Origin: Aeromicrobium terrae
Lineage (GTDB): Bacteria > Actinomycetota > Actinomycetes > Propionibacteriales > Nocardioidaceae
NCBI RefSeq assembly: GCF_008039565.1
Contig: NZ_VDUX01000003.1
Coordinates: 400,993 to 464,992 of the forward strand
Length of the DNA stretch: 64,000 bases
Reading direction: 5' to 3'
The position numbers and the translations under genes were made by a program. The notes under the pieces are model-generated. The model ran no database searches. It had not been told where the DNA came from and was given only the letters and a program-made list of their open reading frames with translations. Positions 27,723 through 36,132 of the stretch are shown here, piece after piece. The first letter of the stretch is position 1. Every line of letters starts with the position of its first letter.

Positions 27723-28595
27723 TCAGCGCAGGCCGGCGAAGAGGTCGTCCTCGGGGACCGACGTCTCGACGTGGCTCTTCACGAGCTGGAAGTCCTCGGT
27801 GGGCCACGCCTCGGCCTGGATCTCGCGCGGGATGGCGAAGAACCAGCCGTTGGGGTCGATCTGGGTGGCGTGGGCGATGAGCGCCTCGTCGCGGATGTGG
27901 AAGTAGTCGGCGCACTCGATGCGGGTGGTGAGCCGCGCCTCGTCCTCCGGCTTGCGCTCCCAGTCCTTGAACCGCTCGGCGTACGGGTTCTCGAGCCCGT
28001 GCTTCTCCAGCGCCGCGGAGATGGCCTCGACGCGCTGCCAGCTCCAGCCGAGCTGGTAGTAGAGCTTGGAGACCTGCCAGGGCTCGCCGGCGTCCGGGTA
28101 CAGCTCCGGGTCGGCGGCCGCCTCGAACGCGTAGATGCTGATCTCGTGGCACTTGATGTGGTCGGGGTGCGGGTAGCCGCCGTTCTCGTCGTACGTGGTG
28201 AGGACGTGCGGCTTGAACGAGCGGATCAGCTTCACGAGCGGCTCGGCGGCCTCCTCGAGCGGCACCAGCGCGAAGCAGCCCTCCGGCAGCGGCGGCTTGG
28301 GGTCGCCCTCGGGCCAGCCGGAGTCGATCCAGCCGAGCCAGTCCTGACGGATGCCGAGGATCTCGCGCGCCCGGTCCATCTCCTCGCGGCGGATCTCGGT
28401 GATCAGCTCGGGATTGTCGATGATCCCGGGGTGGTCGAAGCTCGGGTTCAGGACGCTGCCGCGCTCGCCGCCGGTGCAGGTGGCGACGTGGACGTCGACC
28501 CCCTCGGCGACGTACTTGGCGGTGGACGCCGCCCCCTTGCTGGACTCGTCGTCGGGATGGGCGTGCACGTGCATCAGACGAAGTTGTTCAGCCAC
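27723..28595 (-). CDS. mca: mycothiol S-conjugate amidase
   Basis: A 290-residue zinc amidase that cleaves mycothiol S-conjugates of toxic electrophiles, releasing a mercapturic acid for export. Zinc ligands are in HVHAHPDDESSKGA and in the PHPDHIKCHE motif; the Lys of SSKGA is a known mark that separates Mca from the biosynthetic deacetylase MshB. TYDENGGYPHPDH is also typical. The frame is open far upstream, but the GTG at 28595 lies 6 nt after a TTGTAT hexamer and matches the family N terminus (MAEQLRLMHVHAHPDDE). Shows that the organism uses mycothiol. Confidence 0.95.
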   Translation of the reverse strand: MAEQLRLMHVHAHPDDESSKGAASTAKYVAEGVDVHVATCTGGERGSVLNPSFDHPGIIDNPELITEIRREEMDRAREILGIRQDWLGWIDSGWPEGDPKPPLPEGCFALVPLEEAAEPLVKLIRSFKPHVLTTYDENGGYPHPDHIKCHEISIYAFEAAADPELYPDAGEPWQVSKLYYQLGWSWQRVEAISAALEKHGLENPYAERFKDWERKPEDEARLTTRIECADYFHIRDEALIAHATQIDPNGWFFAIPREIQAEAWPTEDFQLVKSHVETSVPEDDLFAGLR

Positions 28596-28607
28596 GTCCC
28601 CATACAA
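28596..28607 (-). promoter_or_regulatory. probable leaderless promoter of mca
   Basis: TTGTAT (28607 to 28602) stands 6 nt before the GTG at 28595. Confidence 0.45.
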
Positions 28608-28647
28608 CCACCTGCCCACGACGGAGATTCCTGCGCCATCATGAGCC

Positions 28648-29496
28648 ATGTCCACTCGTGAAGCCGTGCTCGTCACGGGAGCCTCCACCGGGATCGGCCG
28701 GGCCATCGTCGAGCGCCTCCGCACCGACGGCGTCCGCGTGTTCGCGGCCGTCCGCGACCTGTCCACCGTCGACGAGCACCCGCTCGTCACCGCTGTCCGC
28801 CTCGACGTCACGTCGGTGGACGAGGCCCGCGCCGCCGCGACCACCGTCACCGAGGCCCTCGGCGACGCCCGTCTGCGCGGTGTCGTCAACAACGCCGGCG
28901 TCGCCGTCGGCGGTCCGCTCGAGTTCCTCGACCTCGACGAGATGCGCCGCCAGCTCGAGGTGAACGTCGTCGGCCAGCTCGCCGTCACGCAGGCGTTCCT
29001 GCCCCTGCTCCGCGAGCGCGGGCCCGACGACCCGCGCATCGTCTTCACCAGCTCGATCGGCGGCCGCGTGGCGGCGCCGTACATTGGTCCGTACGCGGCC
29101 TCGAAGCACGCCCTCAACGGCATGGCCGAGTCGCTGCGCCGCGAGCTGCTGCCGTGGGGCTTCAGCGTCTCCGTGCTCATGCCCGCGACGGTCAGCACGC
29201 CGATCTGGGACAAGGGCGTCGTCCAGGTCGACGAGGTGGTCGCCGGCATGCCGCCACGCGCCGTCGAGCTCTACGGCGAGGCGATCGAGTCGATGCGCGG
29301 CATCGCGGCCGGGGCCAACGACGCCGGCATCCCCGCCTCCGTCGTCGCCGACGCCGCGCACCACGCCCTGTTCTCGTCGCGGCCCAAGGCGGAGTACCTC
29401 GTCGGCCGCGAGGCGAAGATGATGGCGACGGTCTCGTCGGCCCTGCCGTACCGGACGTTCGACAAGCTCGTGCTGCGGGAGATGCGCAAGAGCTGA
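28648..29496 (+). CDS. SDR family oxidoreductase
   Basis: A 282-residue short-chain dehydrogenase/reductase. Cofactor motif TGASTGIGRA (residues 10-19), NNAG at about 89-92, catalytic Ser in FTSSIGGRV and the YxxxK pair in YAASKHALNG. The substrate is unknown; length and the C-terminal extension resemble the classical SDRs acting on retinol or steroid-like substrates. Divergent from mca by 52 bp; no clear promoter hexamer was found. Confidence 0.9.
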   Translation: MSTREAVLVTGASTGIGRAIVERLRTDGVRVFAAVRDLSTVDEHPLVTAVRLDVTSVDEARAAATTVTEALGDARLRGVVNNAGVAVGGPLEFLDLDEMRRQLEVNVVGQLAVTQAFLPLLRERGPDDPRIVFTSSIGGRVAAPYIGPYAASKHALNGMAESLRRELLPWGFSVSVLMPATVSTPIWDKGVVQVDEVVAGMPPRAVELYGEAIESMRGIAAGANDAGIPASVVADAAHHALFSSRPKAEYLVGREAKMMATVSSALPYRTFDKLVLREMRKS

Positions 29497-29524
29497 GGCC
29501 TGCGACGCCTGAGAGAATGACGGG

Positions 29525-29926
29525 GTGCCCCCGTCCAGCACCGACCCGTCCAGCACCGTCGCCGCCCGCTACGGCACGCGCAAGCGACCCCGCTGGATGT
29601 GGCCTGTCGTCGCGGCCGTCGGCATCGCGATCGGCATCTCCTGGGCCGCGTGGGTCGCGTTCCAGCCCCGCCCGGTCACCGCGAAGCTGTACGGCTACGA
29701 GGTCGTCGACGCCCACCACGTGAAGGTCACGCTGGACGTCCGGCGGCCCGAGCCGGTCCGGGTCCGCTGCACCGTCTACGCGCAGTCAGCGGACCACGAC
29801 ATCGTCGGCGAGAAGACCGTCGACCTCCCCGCCGGCACCGAGAAGAAGACCCGTTATCCGATCACCGTGGAGACCGAGCGGAAGGCCGTCACGGGCGTCT
29901 TGCGCATGTGTGAATCCTTGGATTGA
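29525..29926 (+). CDS. DUF4307 single-pass membrane protein
   Basis: A 133-residue protein with a short cytoplasmic N terminus, one membrane helix at about residues 26-46 (WPVVAAVGIAIGISWAAWVAF) and an extracytoplasmic beta-rich domain with two Cys. It matches DUF4307, unknown function, which sits next to greA and mca in actinobacteria (Rv1081c). GTG start; a GAGAAT hexamer lies 6 nt upstream, a partial leaderless match. Confidence 0.8.
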   Translation: MPPSSTDPSSTVAARYGTRKRPRWMWPVVAAVGIAIGISWAAWVAFQPRPVTAKLYGYEVVDAHHVKVTLDVRRPEPVRVRCTVYAQSADHDIVGEKTVDLPAGTEKKTRYPITVETERKAVTGVLRMCESLD

Positions 29927-29936
29927 GTGCTAGGCT
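29909..29936 (+). promoter_or_regulatory. possible promoter of greA
   Basis: TAGGCT (29931-29936) could serve as -10 with a poor -35 (TGTGAA, 29909-29914). It overlaps the DUF4307 stop and would give a leader of about 48 nt containing a hairpin. Confidence 0.35.
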
Positions 29937-29944
29937 CGATGTTT

Positions 29945-29969
29945 CACCCCGGGCGGACTGCCTGGGGTG
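29945..29969 (+). promoter_or_regulatory. hairpin in the greA leader
   Basis: CACCCCGGGC (29945-29954) and GCCTGGGGTG (29960-29969) pair at 9 of 10 positions over a 5-nt loop, ending 11 nt before the AGGAGGAG ribosome-binding site. No U-tract follows. It could attenuate or stabilise the greA message. Confidence 0.45.
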
Positions 29970-29990
29970 CCGCACGTCAGAGGAGGAGCG

Positions 29991-30494
29991 ATGACTCAGC
30001 ACACCGACACCGAGACCATCTGGGTCACCCAGGAGGCCTACGACCGGCTGAAGCAGGAGCTCGCGCACCTCAAGAACGACGTCATGGACGAGATCACGGC
30101 CAAGATCGCCGCGGCTCGTGAGGAGGGCGACCTCAAGGAGAACGGCGGATATCACGCCGCCCGCGAGGAGCAGGGCAAGACCAAGGCCCGCATCGACCAG
30201 CTCGAGGCCATGCTGCGTCGGGCCGAGGTCGGCGAGAAGCCGGCCGACGACGGCCTGGTGGAGGCCGGCATGAAGGTCACCATCAAGTTCGCCGGCGACT
30301 CCGACACCGAGACGTTCCTGCTCGGCTCGCGCGAGCTGCTCAGCATGGACAGCGCCGTCGACCTGGACGTCTACTCCCCCACGTCGCCGCTCGGCGCGGC
30401 CATCATGGGCAAGTCCAAGGGCGACTCCGCCTCGTACGAGGCTCCCAACGGCAGCACCATCACCGTCGAGATCGTCGACGCCGTCCCGTTCTGA
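29991..30494 (+). CDS. greA: transcription elongation factor GreA
   Basis: A 167-residue Gre factor that enters the RNA polymerase secondary channel and stimulates cleavage of backtracked RNA. An N-terminal coiled coil (about 8-85) carries the acidic tip in REEGDLKENGGYHAAREEQG, with Asp-Leu-Lys-Glu-Asn conserved. The C-terminal FKBP-like domain contains SPLGAAIMGKSKGD. An in-frame GTG at 29967 exists, but the ATG at 29991 follows a perfect AGGAGGAG site. Convergent with ilvA. Confidence 0.97.
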   Translation: MTQHTDTETIWVTQEAYDRLKQELAHLKNDVMDEITAKIAAAREEGDLKENGGYHAAREEQGKTKARIDQLEAMLRRAEVGEKPADDGLVEAGMKVTIKFAGDSDTETFLLGSRELLSMDSAVDLDVYSPTSPLGAAIMGKSKGDSASYEAPNGSTITVEIVDAVPF

Positions 30495-30507
30495 CCGTCA
30501 GCGCCGC

Positions 30508-31698
30508 TCAGACGAGCGCGTGACCGAGCTCGGCCAGCCGACGCAGCACGTCCTCGCGGTGGTCGGGCCCACGCGTGGCGCCCTCGACGGACACGTCGAC
30601 CTCCCGCACGCCGAGCGACTCGGCCGAGCGGTCGTGCGTGACGTTCAGGACGTTCACCTGCAGCCCCGCGAGGTCGGCGAGCAGCCGCATGAGCTCGCCC
30701 GGCCGGTCGGTGATGCGGACGCGCAGCCGGAGGAACCGCCCGGCGGCCACGAGGCCGTGGCGGATGACGTCGAGCAGCAGGAGCGCGTCGATGTTGCCGC
30801 CGGACAGCACGGCCACGACCGGGCCCTCCACGGCGCCGGGCTCGTCGAGCAGGGCTGCGACCGCGGCGGCGCCGGACGGCTCCACCAGCATCTTGCCGCG
30901 CTCGAGCAGCCCGACGAGCGCCTGGCTCATCGACTCCTCGCTCACGGTCACGACGTGGTCGACCTGCGCGGCGATGACCTCGAACGGGATGTCGCCCGGA
31001 CGGGCCACGGCGATGCCGTCGGCCATGGTCGATCCGAGCGTCGCGGCGACCGGCCGGCCCTCCTGGAGTGATCCGGGGTAGGCGGCGGCGTCCTCGGCCT
31101 GGACGCCGATGACGGTGACGTCGGGATGACGCTCACGGACGAGCGAGATGCCCGCGGCCAGTCCGCCGCCGCCGAGCGGCACCATGATCGTGCGCACGTC
31201 GGGCAGCTGCTCGACGATCTCCAGCCCGACGGTGCCCTGGCCGGCCAGGATGTCGGCGTGGTCGAACGGGTGGATGAGGATCGCCCCGGTCTCGTCGGCG
31301 AACTGCTGCGCCGCCTCGAGCGCCTCCGTGACGCCGGCGCCGGCAAACTCGACCTGGGCGCCGTAGCCCTGGGTGGCGCTCACCTTGGGCAGCGCCGCGC
31401 CCTCCGGCATGAAGATGGTGGCCTTCGTGTCGAGCATCGAGGCCGCCAGGGCGACGCCTTGCGCGTGGTTGCCGGCGCTGGCGGCCACGACGCCGCGGGC
31501 CCGCTCGGCCGCGGAGAGCCGGGAGATGCGCACGTAGGCACCGCGAATCTTGAACGAGCCGGTGCGCTGGAGGTTCTCGCACTTGAGGTAGACGGGCACC
31601 TTCGCGCGGGTGCTCAGCCACCGCGAGTGAGCCATCGGCGTCTCCTCGATCACCCCGTCGAGGAGGCTGCGGGCGGCGAGGACGTCGGAGAGCTCCAC
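30508..31698 (-). CDS. ilvA: threonine ammonia-lyase (threonine dehydratase)
   Basis: A PLP enzyme of about 396 residues that deaminates threonine to 2-oxobutyrate. The PLP lysine is in TGSFKIRGA; the phosphate-binding Gly loop is MVPLGGGGLAAG, and SAGNHAQGVA is present. A single C-terminal ACT domain follows (RLRVRITDRPGELMRLLADL), so it has the short, one-ACT architecture of catabolic-type or actinobacterial IlvA. The frame opens at a GTG at 31707, but TAGAGT ends 7 nt before the GTG at 31698, giving the usual MELSDV start. Ends 13 nt from the convergent greA. Confidence 0.93.
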   Translation of the reverse strand: MELSDVLAARSLLDGVIEETPMAHSRWLSTRAKVPVYLKCENLQRTGSFKIRGAYVRISRLSAAERARGVVAASAGNHAQGVALAASMLDTKATIFMPEGAALPKVSATQGYGAQVEFAGAGVTEALEAAQQFADETGAILIHPFDHADILAGQGTVGLEIVEQLPDVRTIMVPLGGGGLAAGISLVRERHPDVTVIGVQAEDAAAYPGSLQEGRPVAATLGSTMADGIAVARPGDIPFEVIAAQVDHVVTVSEESMSQALVGLLERGKMLVEPSGAAAVAALLDEPGAVEGPVVAVLSGGNIDALLLLDVIRHGLVAAGRFLRLRVRITDRPGELMRLLADLAGLQVNVLNVTHDRSAESLGVREVDVSVEGATRGPDHREDVLRRLAELGHALV

Positions 31699-31711
31699 GG
31701 ACCTCACTCTA
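31699..31711 (-). promoter_or_regulatory. leaderless promoter of ilvA
   Basis: TAGAGT (31711 to 31706) stands 7 nt before the GTG at 31698; the TAG is also the stop codon of the AI-2E-type gene upstream. Confidence 0.55.
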
Positions 31712-32818
31712 GGCGTGCCCCAGCTCGGGCGGGAGCTCCTCCGGATCGCTCTGGAACTCCCGCGCGGTGACGGCCAGATGCCGCACGACGCCGTTGAGGC
31801 AGGCCGCGAGCGGGACGGCGATCAGCGCTCCCACCACGCCCGCGACGACCACGCCTGAGGCGATCGCGATGATGATGGCCAGCGGGTGGACAGCGACGAT
31901 CTTGCCCATCAGGAACGGCTGCAGCACGTGCGACTCGAACTGCTGCACGGCGACCACCGCGAGCAGCATGAACAGGGCGGTCCATGGCCCTTGCGCCACG
32001 AGCGCGACGAGCACCGCGACCATGCCGGAGACCAGCGCACCGACGATCGGCACGAACGCGCCCAGGAACACCAGGACGCCGATGGCCAGCGTCAGCGGGA
32101 CGCCCAGCGCCCACGCGGCGAACGCGATGCCCAGGGCGTCGGTGAGCGCGACGATGACCGTGGCCCGCACGAACGCGGTGAGCGAGCGCCACGCGGTCTG
32201 TCCGGAGGTGTGGACCCGCTCGCGGGCGGCCTGCGGGAACAGCGCGACGACCCAGCTCCAGATGCGATCGCCCTCGTAGAGGAAGAAGAACGCCGAGAAC
32301 AGCGCGATGAAGAACCCCGCGACGATGTGCGTGAGCGTGGTGCCCACCTCGCCGATCCGGGTCAGCAGCGACGTGTCGCTGGAGGAGATGCTCGCCTTCG
32401 CGTCGTCGATCCAGCTCTGGAGCTGCGCGTCGCTGAGGTCGAGCGGGCCGTCCTTGGCCCAGTCCTGCACCTGCGTGATGCCCTCGACGACGTTCGCCTT
32501 CAGGTCGCTGACCTGCGTCGACAGCTGCTGGCCGACGAGCGCGAGCATGCCGAAGAACGCCAGCAGCATGAAGAGGACCACCATGAACGTGGCGGCCAGC
32601 CGCGGGATCCCGTGGTCCTCGAGCCAGTCGACCGCGTTGATCGTCAGGGCCGTCCCGAGCACCGCGATGGCCACCGGCACGGTGATCTCGGAGAAGTAGC
32701 GCAGGAACCAGATGCCGAGCAGTCCGGCGGCCGCGATGATCAGCAGGCGCCACGCCCAGGCCGTCGCGATCTCCACCCCGATCGGGATCTGCACCGAACG
32801 CCGCGACGAGTCCTCCAC
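31709..32818 (-). CDS. AI-2E family (UPF0118) membrane transporter
   Basis: A 369-residue polytopic membrane protein of the AI-2E exporter family. It has N-terminal membrane pairs, a soluble helical segment at about 100-155 (VSDLKANVVEGITQVQDW), and a C-terminal bundle with GIAFAAWALGVPLTLAIG, FIPIVGA-like FVPIVGALVSG and the family signature QFESHVLQPFLMGK. Members export diverse small solutes or act as Na+(Li+)/H+ antiporters; which applies here is unknown. Homologous to Rv1101c of the same mycobacterial block. GTG start set by a leaderless promoter. Confidence 0.88.
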   Translation of the reverse strand: MEDSSRRSVQIPIGVEIATAWAWRLLIIAAAGLLGIWFLRYFSEITVPVAIAVLGTALTINAVDWLEDHGIPRLAATFMVVLFMLLAFFGMLALVGQQLSTQVSDLKANVVEGITQVQDWAKDGPLDLSDAQLQSWIDDAKASISSSDTSLLTRIGEVGTTLTHIVAGFFIALFSAFFFLYEGDRIWSWVVALFPQAARERVHTSGQTAWRSLTAFVRATVIVALTDALGIAFAAWALGVPLTLAIGVLVFLGAFVPIVGALVSGMVAVLVALVAQGPWTALFMLLAVVAVQQFESHVLQPFLMGKIVAVHPLAIIIAIASGVVVAGVVGALIAVPLAACLNGVVRHLAVTAREFQSDPEELPPELGHA

Positions 32819-32831
32819 GGCACCGAGACTA
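32819..32831 (-). promoter_or_regulatory. leaderless promoter of the AI-2E-type gene
   Basis: TAGTCT (32831 to 32826) stands 7 nt before the GTG at 32818. Confidence 0.55.
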
Positions 32832-32894
32832 CGGGAACAGAGGCCTGCGGCTCGATGTTGAAACGCATACGCTCGACCACGAAAGGTGGCCCCC

Positions 32895-33524
32895 ATGTTC
32901 GGCAAGACGACGACCCTCCCCGACGAGAGCACCGCCCTCCGCGGACGCGACACCCGCCCCTTCTCCGTCGGCGGCGACCACCTGGTGCTGGGCAACCCGG
33001 TCGAGACCGACGTGCCCGAGGGCCTGGAGTCCGTCGTCGTCGGCCTGGGCTGCTTCTGGGGCGAGGAGAAGACCTTCTGGGAGCTCCCCGGCGTCTGGTC
33101 CACGTCGGTCGGCTACGCCGGCGGCATCACGCCCAACCCCACGTACGAGGAGGTGTGCACGGGTCGCACCGGGCACGCCGAGGTCGTGCGCATCATCTTC
33201 GACCCGGAGAAGCTGCCGTTCAGCCGCATCCTCGAGGTGTTCTGGGAGAACCACGACCCCACGCAGGGCATGCGCCAGGGCAACGACCGCGGCTCGCAGT
33301 ACCGCTCGATCATCCTGACGACCACCGAGGAGCAGCAGAAGCTGGCCGAGGAGTCCAAGGCGCACTACCAGGAGCGGATGACGGCGGCCGGCTACGGCAC
33401 CATCACCACGAGCATCCTGCCGCTCGGCGAGTACTACTACGCCGAGGACTACCACCAGCAGTACCTGGTGAAGAACCCGTACGGCTACTGCCCGCTGCAC
33501 GCCACGGGCGTCAGCTACGCGTGA
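32895..33524 (+). CDS. msrA: peptide-methionine (S)-S-oxide reductase
   Basis: A 209-residue enzyme that repairs oxidised methionine using thioredoxin or mycoredoxin. The catalytic Cys is in GLGCFWGEEK, with GYAGG, GHAEVV and FWENHDPTQG motifs of the fold; a resolving Cys is in the C-terminal GYCPLH. The N-terminal extension of about 40 residues is usual for actinobacterial and E. coli-type MsrA. The ATG at 32895 follows a GAAAGGTGG site; a GTG three codons earlier is less likely. Confidence 0.95.
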   Translation: MFGKTTTLPDESTALRGRDTRPFSVGGDHLVLGNPVETDVPEGLESVVVGLGCFWGEEKTFWELPGVWSTSVGYAGGITPNPTYEEVCTGRTGHAEVVRIIFDPEKLPFSRILEVFWENHDPTQGMRQGNDRGSQYRSIILTTTEEQQKLAEESKAHYQERMTAAGYGTITTSILPLGEYYYAEDYHQQYLVKNPYGYCPLHATGVSYA

Positions 33525-33542
33525 TCCCGTGGCTCGGGGTCG

Positions 33543-34931
33543 TCAGATGACGATCCCGAGCAGCAGCACGAACACCAGGCCGGTGACCGACAGCACCGTC
33601 TCCATCAGCGACCAGCTCTTGATGGTCTGACCGACGGACATCCCGAAGTACTCCTTCACCAGCCAGAACCCGGCGTCGTTGACGTGCGAGAAGAACACCG
33701 ACCCGGAGCCGACGGCCAGCACCACGAGCGACGTCTCGCCGGTGCTGAGCCCGTCGACCAGCTCGATCATCAGCGACGACGCCGTGATGGTGGCGACGGT
33801 GGCCGAGCCGGTGGCCAGTCGGATGAGCACGGCCAGCACCCAGGCGAGCAGCAGCACCGAGATGTCGGCGTCCTTGGCCCAGTCGGCCAGCACGGTGCCG
33901 ACGCCGGTGTCGACGAGCACCTGCTTGAACCCGCCGCCGGCGGCCACGATCAGCAGGATGCCGGCGATCGGCGGCAGACCGGCCTCGACGGACGCGGCGA
34001 CGTCCTTGCGCTCCATCCCGGCGTGGATCCCGAGTGTGTACATCGCCACGAGCACGGCGATCAGCAGGGCGATCAACGGGGTGCCCAGGACGTCGAGGAC
34101 CTGACGGAAGGTCTGCTCCTCGTCGTCGATGAGGATGTCGACGAGCGCCTTGCCGAGCATCAGCACCACGGGCAGCAGGACGCTGAACAACGTGATGCCG
34201 AACGACGGCCGCTGCGCCGACTCGTCGCGGTCGGAGGCGTCGAACGTGTGCGGCGGCGCCACGTCCACCCAGCGTCCGGCGATGCGCCCGAAGAGCGGCC
34301 CGGCGACGACCACCGTCGGGACGGCCACCAGGACGCCCAGTGCGAGGGTGACGCCGAGGTCGGCGTGGAGGTAGTCGATCGCGGTCAGGGGGCCGGGGTG
34401 CGGAGGCACGAGCCCGTGCATGGCGGACAGACCGGCCAGCGCCGGGATGCCCACCGTGATCAGCGAGACCTGGGCCCGCCGCGCGACGAGGTAGATGACC
34501 GGCATCAGCAGGACCAGACCGATCTCGAAGAACATCGGCAGGCCGATGATCGCGCCGACCAGCGCCATCGCCCACGGCAGCCCGGCGGTCGAGGCGCGGC
34601 CGACGATCGTGTCGACGATCTGGTCCGCGCCGCCGGAGTCGGCGAGGAGCTTCGCGAACATCGCGCCGAGGGCGATCAGGATGCCGACGCCGGCGGCCGT
34701 GTCGCCGAACCCGGTGGAGAACGACGCGATCACGTCGTTGACGTTCTGGCCGGCGACGATGCCGACCGTCAGACCGCCGAGGATGAGGCCGAGGAACGGG
34801 TGCACCTTGGCCGCCGTGATCAGCACGACGATCAGCGCGATGCCGACGAGCGCGGCGACGACGAGCTGCCACCCGTCCGCGACCGGCTTGACGACGTCGT
34901 CCATGGGCAGGGCGGCGGACAGGATGGACAT
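33543..34931 (-). CDS. gntT: gluconate:H+ symporter
   Basis: A 462-residue GntP-family permease with 12-14 hydrophobic segments. Family marks are HPFLGLILGGLTVGI, GFGDTAAGVGILIALGAMFAKLL, HGLVPPHPGPL, the TGSATVATITASS motif and NDAGFWLVKEYFGMS. It imports D-gluconate or a related aldonate with protons. The ATG overlaps the gluconokinase stop (TGATG), so gntK-gntT form an operon. No gntR-type regulator is adjacent. The symbol is given for the family, not proven specificity. Confidence 0.93.
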   Translation of the reverse strand: MSILSAALPMDDVVKPVADGWQLVVAALVGIALIVVLITAAKVHPFLGLILGGLTVGIVAGQNVNDVIASFSTGFGDTAAGVGILIALGAMFAKLLADSGGADQIVDTIVGRASTAGLPWAMALVGAIIGLPMFFEIGLVLLMPVIYLVARRAQVSLITVGIPALAGLSAMHGLVPPHPGPLTAIDYLHADLGVTLALGVLVAVPTVVVAGPLFGRIAGRWVDVAPPHTFDASDRDESAQRPSFGITLFSVLLPVVLMLGKALVDILIDDEEQTFRQVLDVLGTPLIALLIAVLVAMYTLGIHAGMERKDVAASVEAGLPPIAGILLIVAAGGGFKQVLVDTGVGTVLADWAKDADISVLLLAWVLAVLIRLATGSATVATITASSLMIELVDGLSTGETSLVVLAVGSGSVFFSHVNDAGFWLVKEYFGMSVGQTIKSWSLMETVLSVTGLVFVLLLGIVI

Positions 34932-35443
34932 CAGGTCTCCGTTCTCGTGCGGTCGACGTACTCCTGGACGATGTCGTCGACGCTCTGGCCGACGTCGATG
35001 ACGAAGCCGTCCTCGTCGGGCTCGAGCGGCTCGAGGGTGTCGAACTGGGAGTCCAGCAGCGCGGGCGGCATGAAGTGGCCGGGCCGGCTCGCCTGCCGGC
35101 GCGCGATGAGGTCACGGTCGCCGCTCAGGTGGACGAGCTGGAGGTCCGCGAAGTGGCTGCGCAGCTGGTCGCGGTACGTCCGCTTGAGGGCCGAGCAGCT
35201 CACGACCCCGCCGTCCGCGTGCTCCTCGAGCCAGCGGCCGATCACGTCGAGCCAGGGTCGCCGGTCGTCGTCGTCGAGTGGGTGGCCGGCGGCCATCTTG
35301 TCGATGTTGGCCTGCGGGTGGAAGTCGTCGGCGTCGGCGAACGGCACGCGCAGGCGTTGGGCGAGCGCGGCACCGACGACGGACTTGCCGGAGCCGGAGA
35401 CCCCCATCACGACGACGGGCCGTGGGTTCGACATCCCGTCCAT
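34931..35443 (-). CDS. gntK: gluconokinase
   Basis: A 170-residue P-loop kinase that makes 6-phosphogluconate from imported gluconate for the pentose phosphate pathway. Walker A VMGVSGSGKSVVG (residues 12-24), then the substrate region FADADDFHPQANIDKMAAGHPLDD (split here: ADDFHPQANIDKM, GHPLDDDDR), RRPWL and SCSALKRTYRDQLR. Two possible ATGs lie three codons apart (35443, 35434). It precedes the symporter in one operon. Confidence 0.95.
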   Translation of the reverse strand: MDGMSNPRPVVVMGVSGSGKSVVGAALAQRLRVPFADADDFHPQANIDKMAAGHPLDDDDRRPWLDVIGRWLEEHADGGVVSCSALKRTYRDQLRSHFADLQLVHLSGDRDLIARRQASRPGHFMPPALLDSQFDTLEPLEPDEDGFVIDVGQSVDDIVQEYVDRTRTET

Positions 35444-35485
35444 CGTCGATCACCCGACGGGACACCGCATCCCGCCCGTGGTCAG

Positions 35486-36025
35486 ATGGACGCCGTGAGC
35501 ACGCTGCCCCCGGTCCCCGACCTCGTCGGCCCGGACGTGCGGCTGGTGATCGTCGGGATCAACCCGAGCATCCTGAGCTCGGAGACCGGCTTCCACTTCG
35601 CGCACCCGGGCAACCGCTTCTACCCGGCGCTGCGGGCGGCCGGGATCCTGCCCGCTGACGCGCTGACGCCGGCGGACGCGGCGCCCGCGCTCGTGCAGCG
35701 CGGCGTCGCCATCACCAACCTGGTGGCCCGGCCGACGGCCCGGGCGGACGAGCTGTCCGACGACGAGGTCCGCGGCGGTCGCGAGCGGGTGGAGCGGTTC
35801 GTGGCCGAGCATCGTCCGCGCGTCGTCGCCGTCCTCGGGATCACCGCGTACCGGGTCGCGTTCGGCGACAAGAAGGCCAAGGCCGGGCGCCAGCCCGAGG
35901 GCATCGGCGACGCCGAGCTGTGGGTGGTCTCGAACCCGAGCGGGTTGAACGCGCACGCGACGCCCACGTCGCTCGCGGCGGAGTACCGGACCGTCGCCGA
36001 AGCAGCAGGACTTGACCTGCACTGA
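35486..36025 (+). CDS. mug: G/U mismatch-specific uracil-DNA glycosylase
   Basis: A 179-residue member of the uracil-DNA glycosylase superfamily, Mug branch. Motif 1 is VIVGINPSILSSETGFHFA (Asn for catalysis in GINP), with HPGNRFYPAL following, and motif 2 is NPSGLNAH near the C terminus. It removes uracil, ethenocytosine or thymine opposite G in duplex DNA. The ATG at 35486 or the GTG at 35495 could start it; the difference is three codons. Divergent from gntK by 42 bp. Confidence 0.92.
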   Translation: MDAVSTLPPVPDLVGPDVRLVIVGINPSILSSETGFHFAHPGNRFYPALRAAGILPADALTPADAAPALVQRGVAITNLVARPTARADELSDDEVRGGRERVERFVAEHRPRVVAVLGITAYRVAFGDKKAKAGRQPEGIGDAELWVVSNPSGLNAHATPTSLAAEYRTVAEAAGLDLH

Positions 36026-36029
36026 TGCT

Positions 36030-36046
36030 GTTCGCCACCGGCGAAC
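36030..36046 (+). terminator. short hairpin after mug
   Basis: GTTCGCC (36030-36036), ACC, GGCGAAC (36040-36046), a perfect 7-bp stem starting a few nt after the mug stop; no U-tract. Confidence 0.4.
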
Positions 36047-36057
36047 GAGGACCCGGA

Positions 36058-36078
36058 ATTGAGTCGGGTCGACTCAAG
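36058..36078. promoter_or_regulatory. HspR-binding HAIR element upstream of hsp20
   Basis: ATTGAGT (36058-36064), 7-bp spacer, ACTCAAG (36072-36078). The known HAIR consensus is CTTGAGT-N7-ACTCAAG, so this matches at 13 of 14 arm positions. It implies repression by HspR in the absence of stress. Confidence 0.8.
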
Positions 36079-36132
36079 TTGAACTGGGTGAACCGGTCGT
36101 GGTGACCGGACTGGTACCTCAGAGGAGCACTC

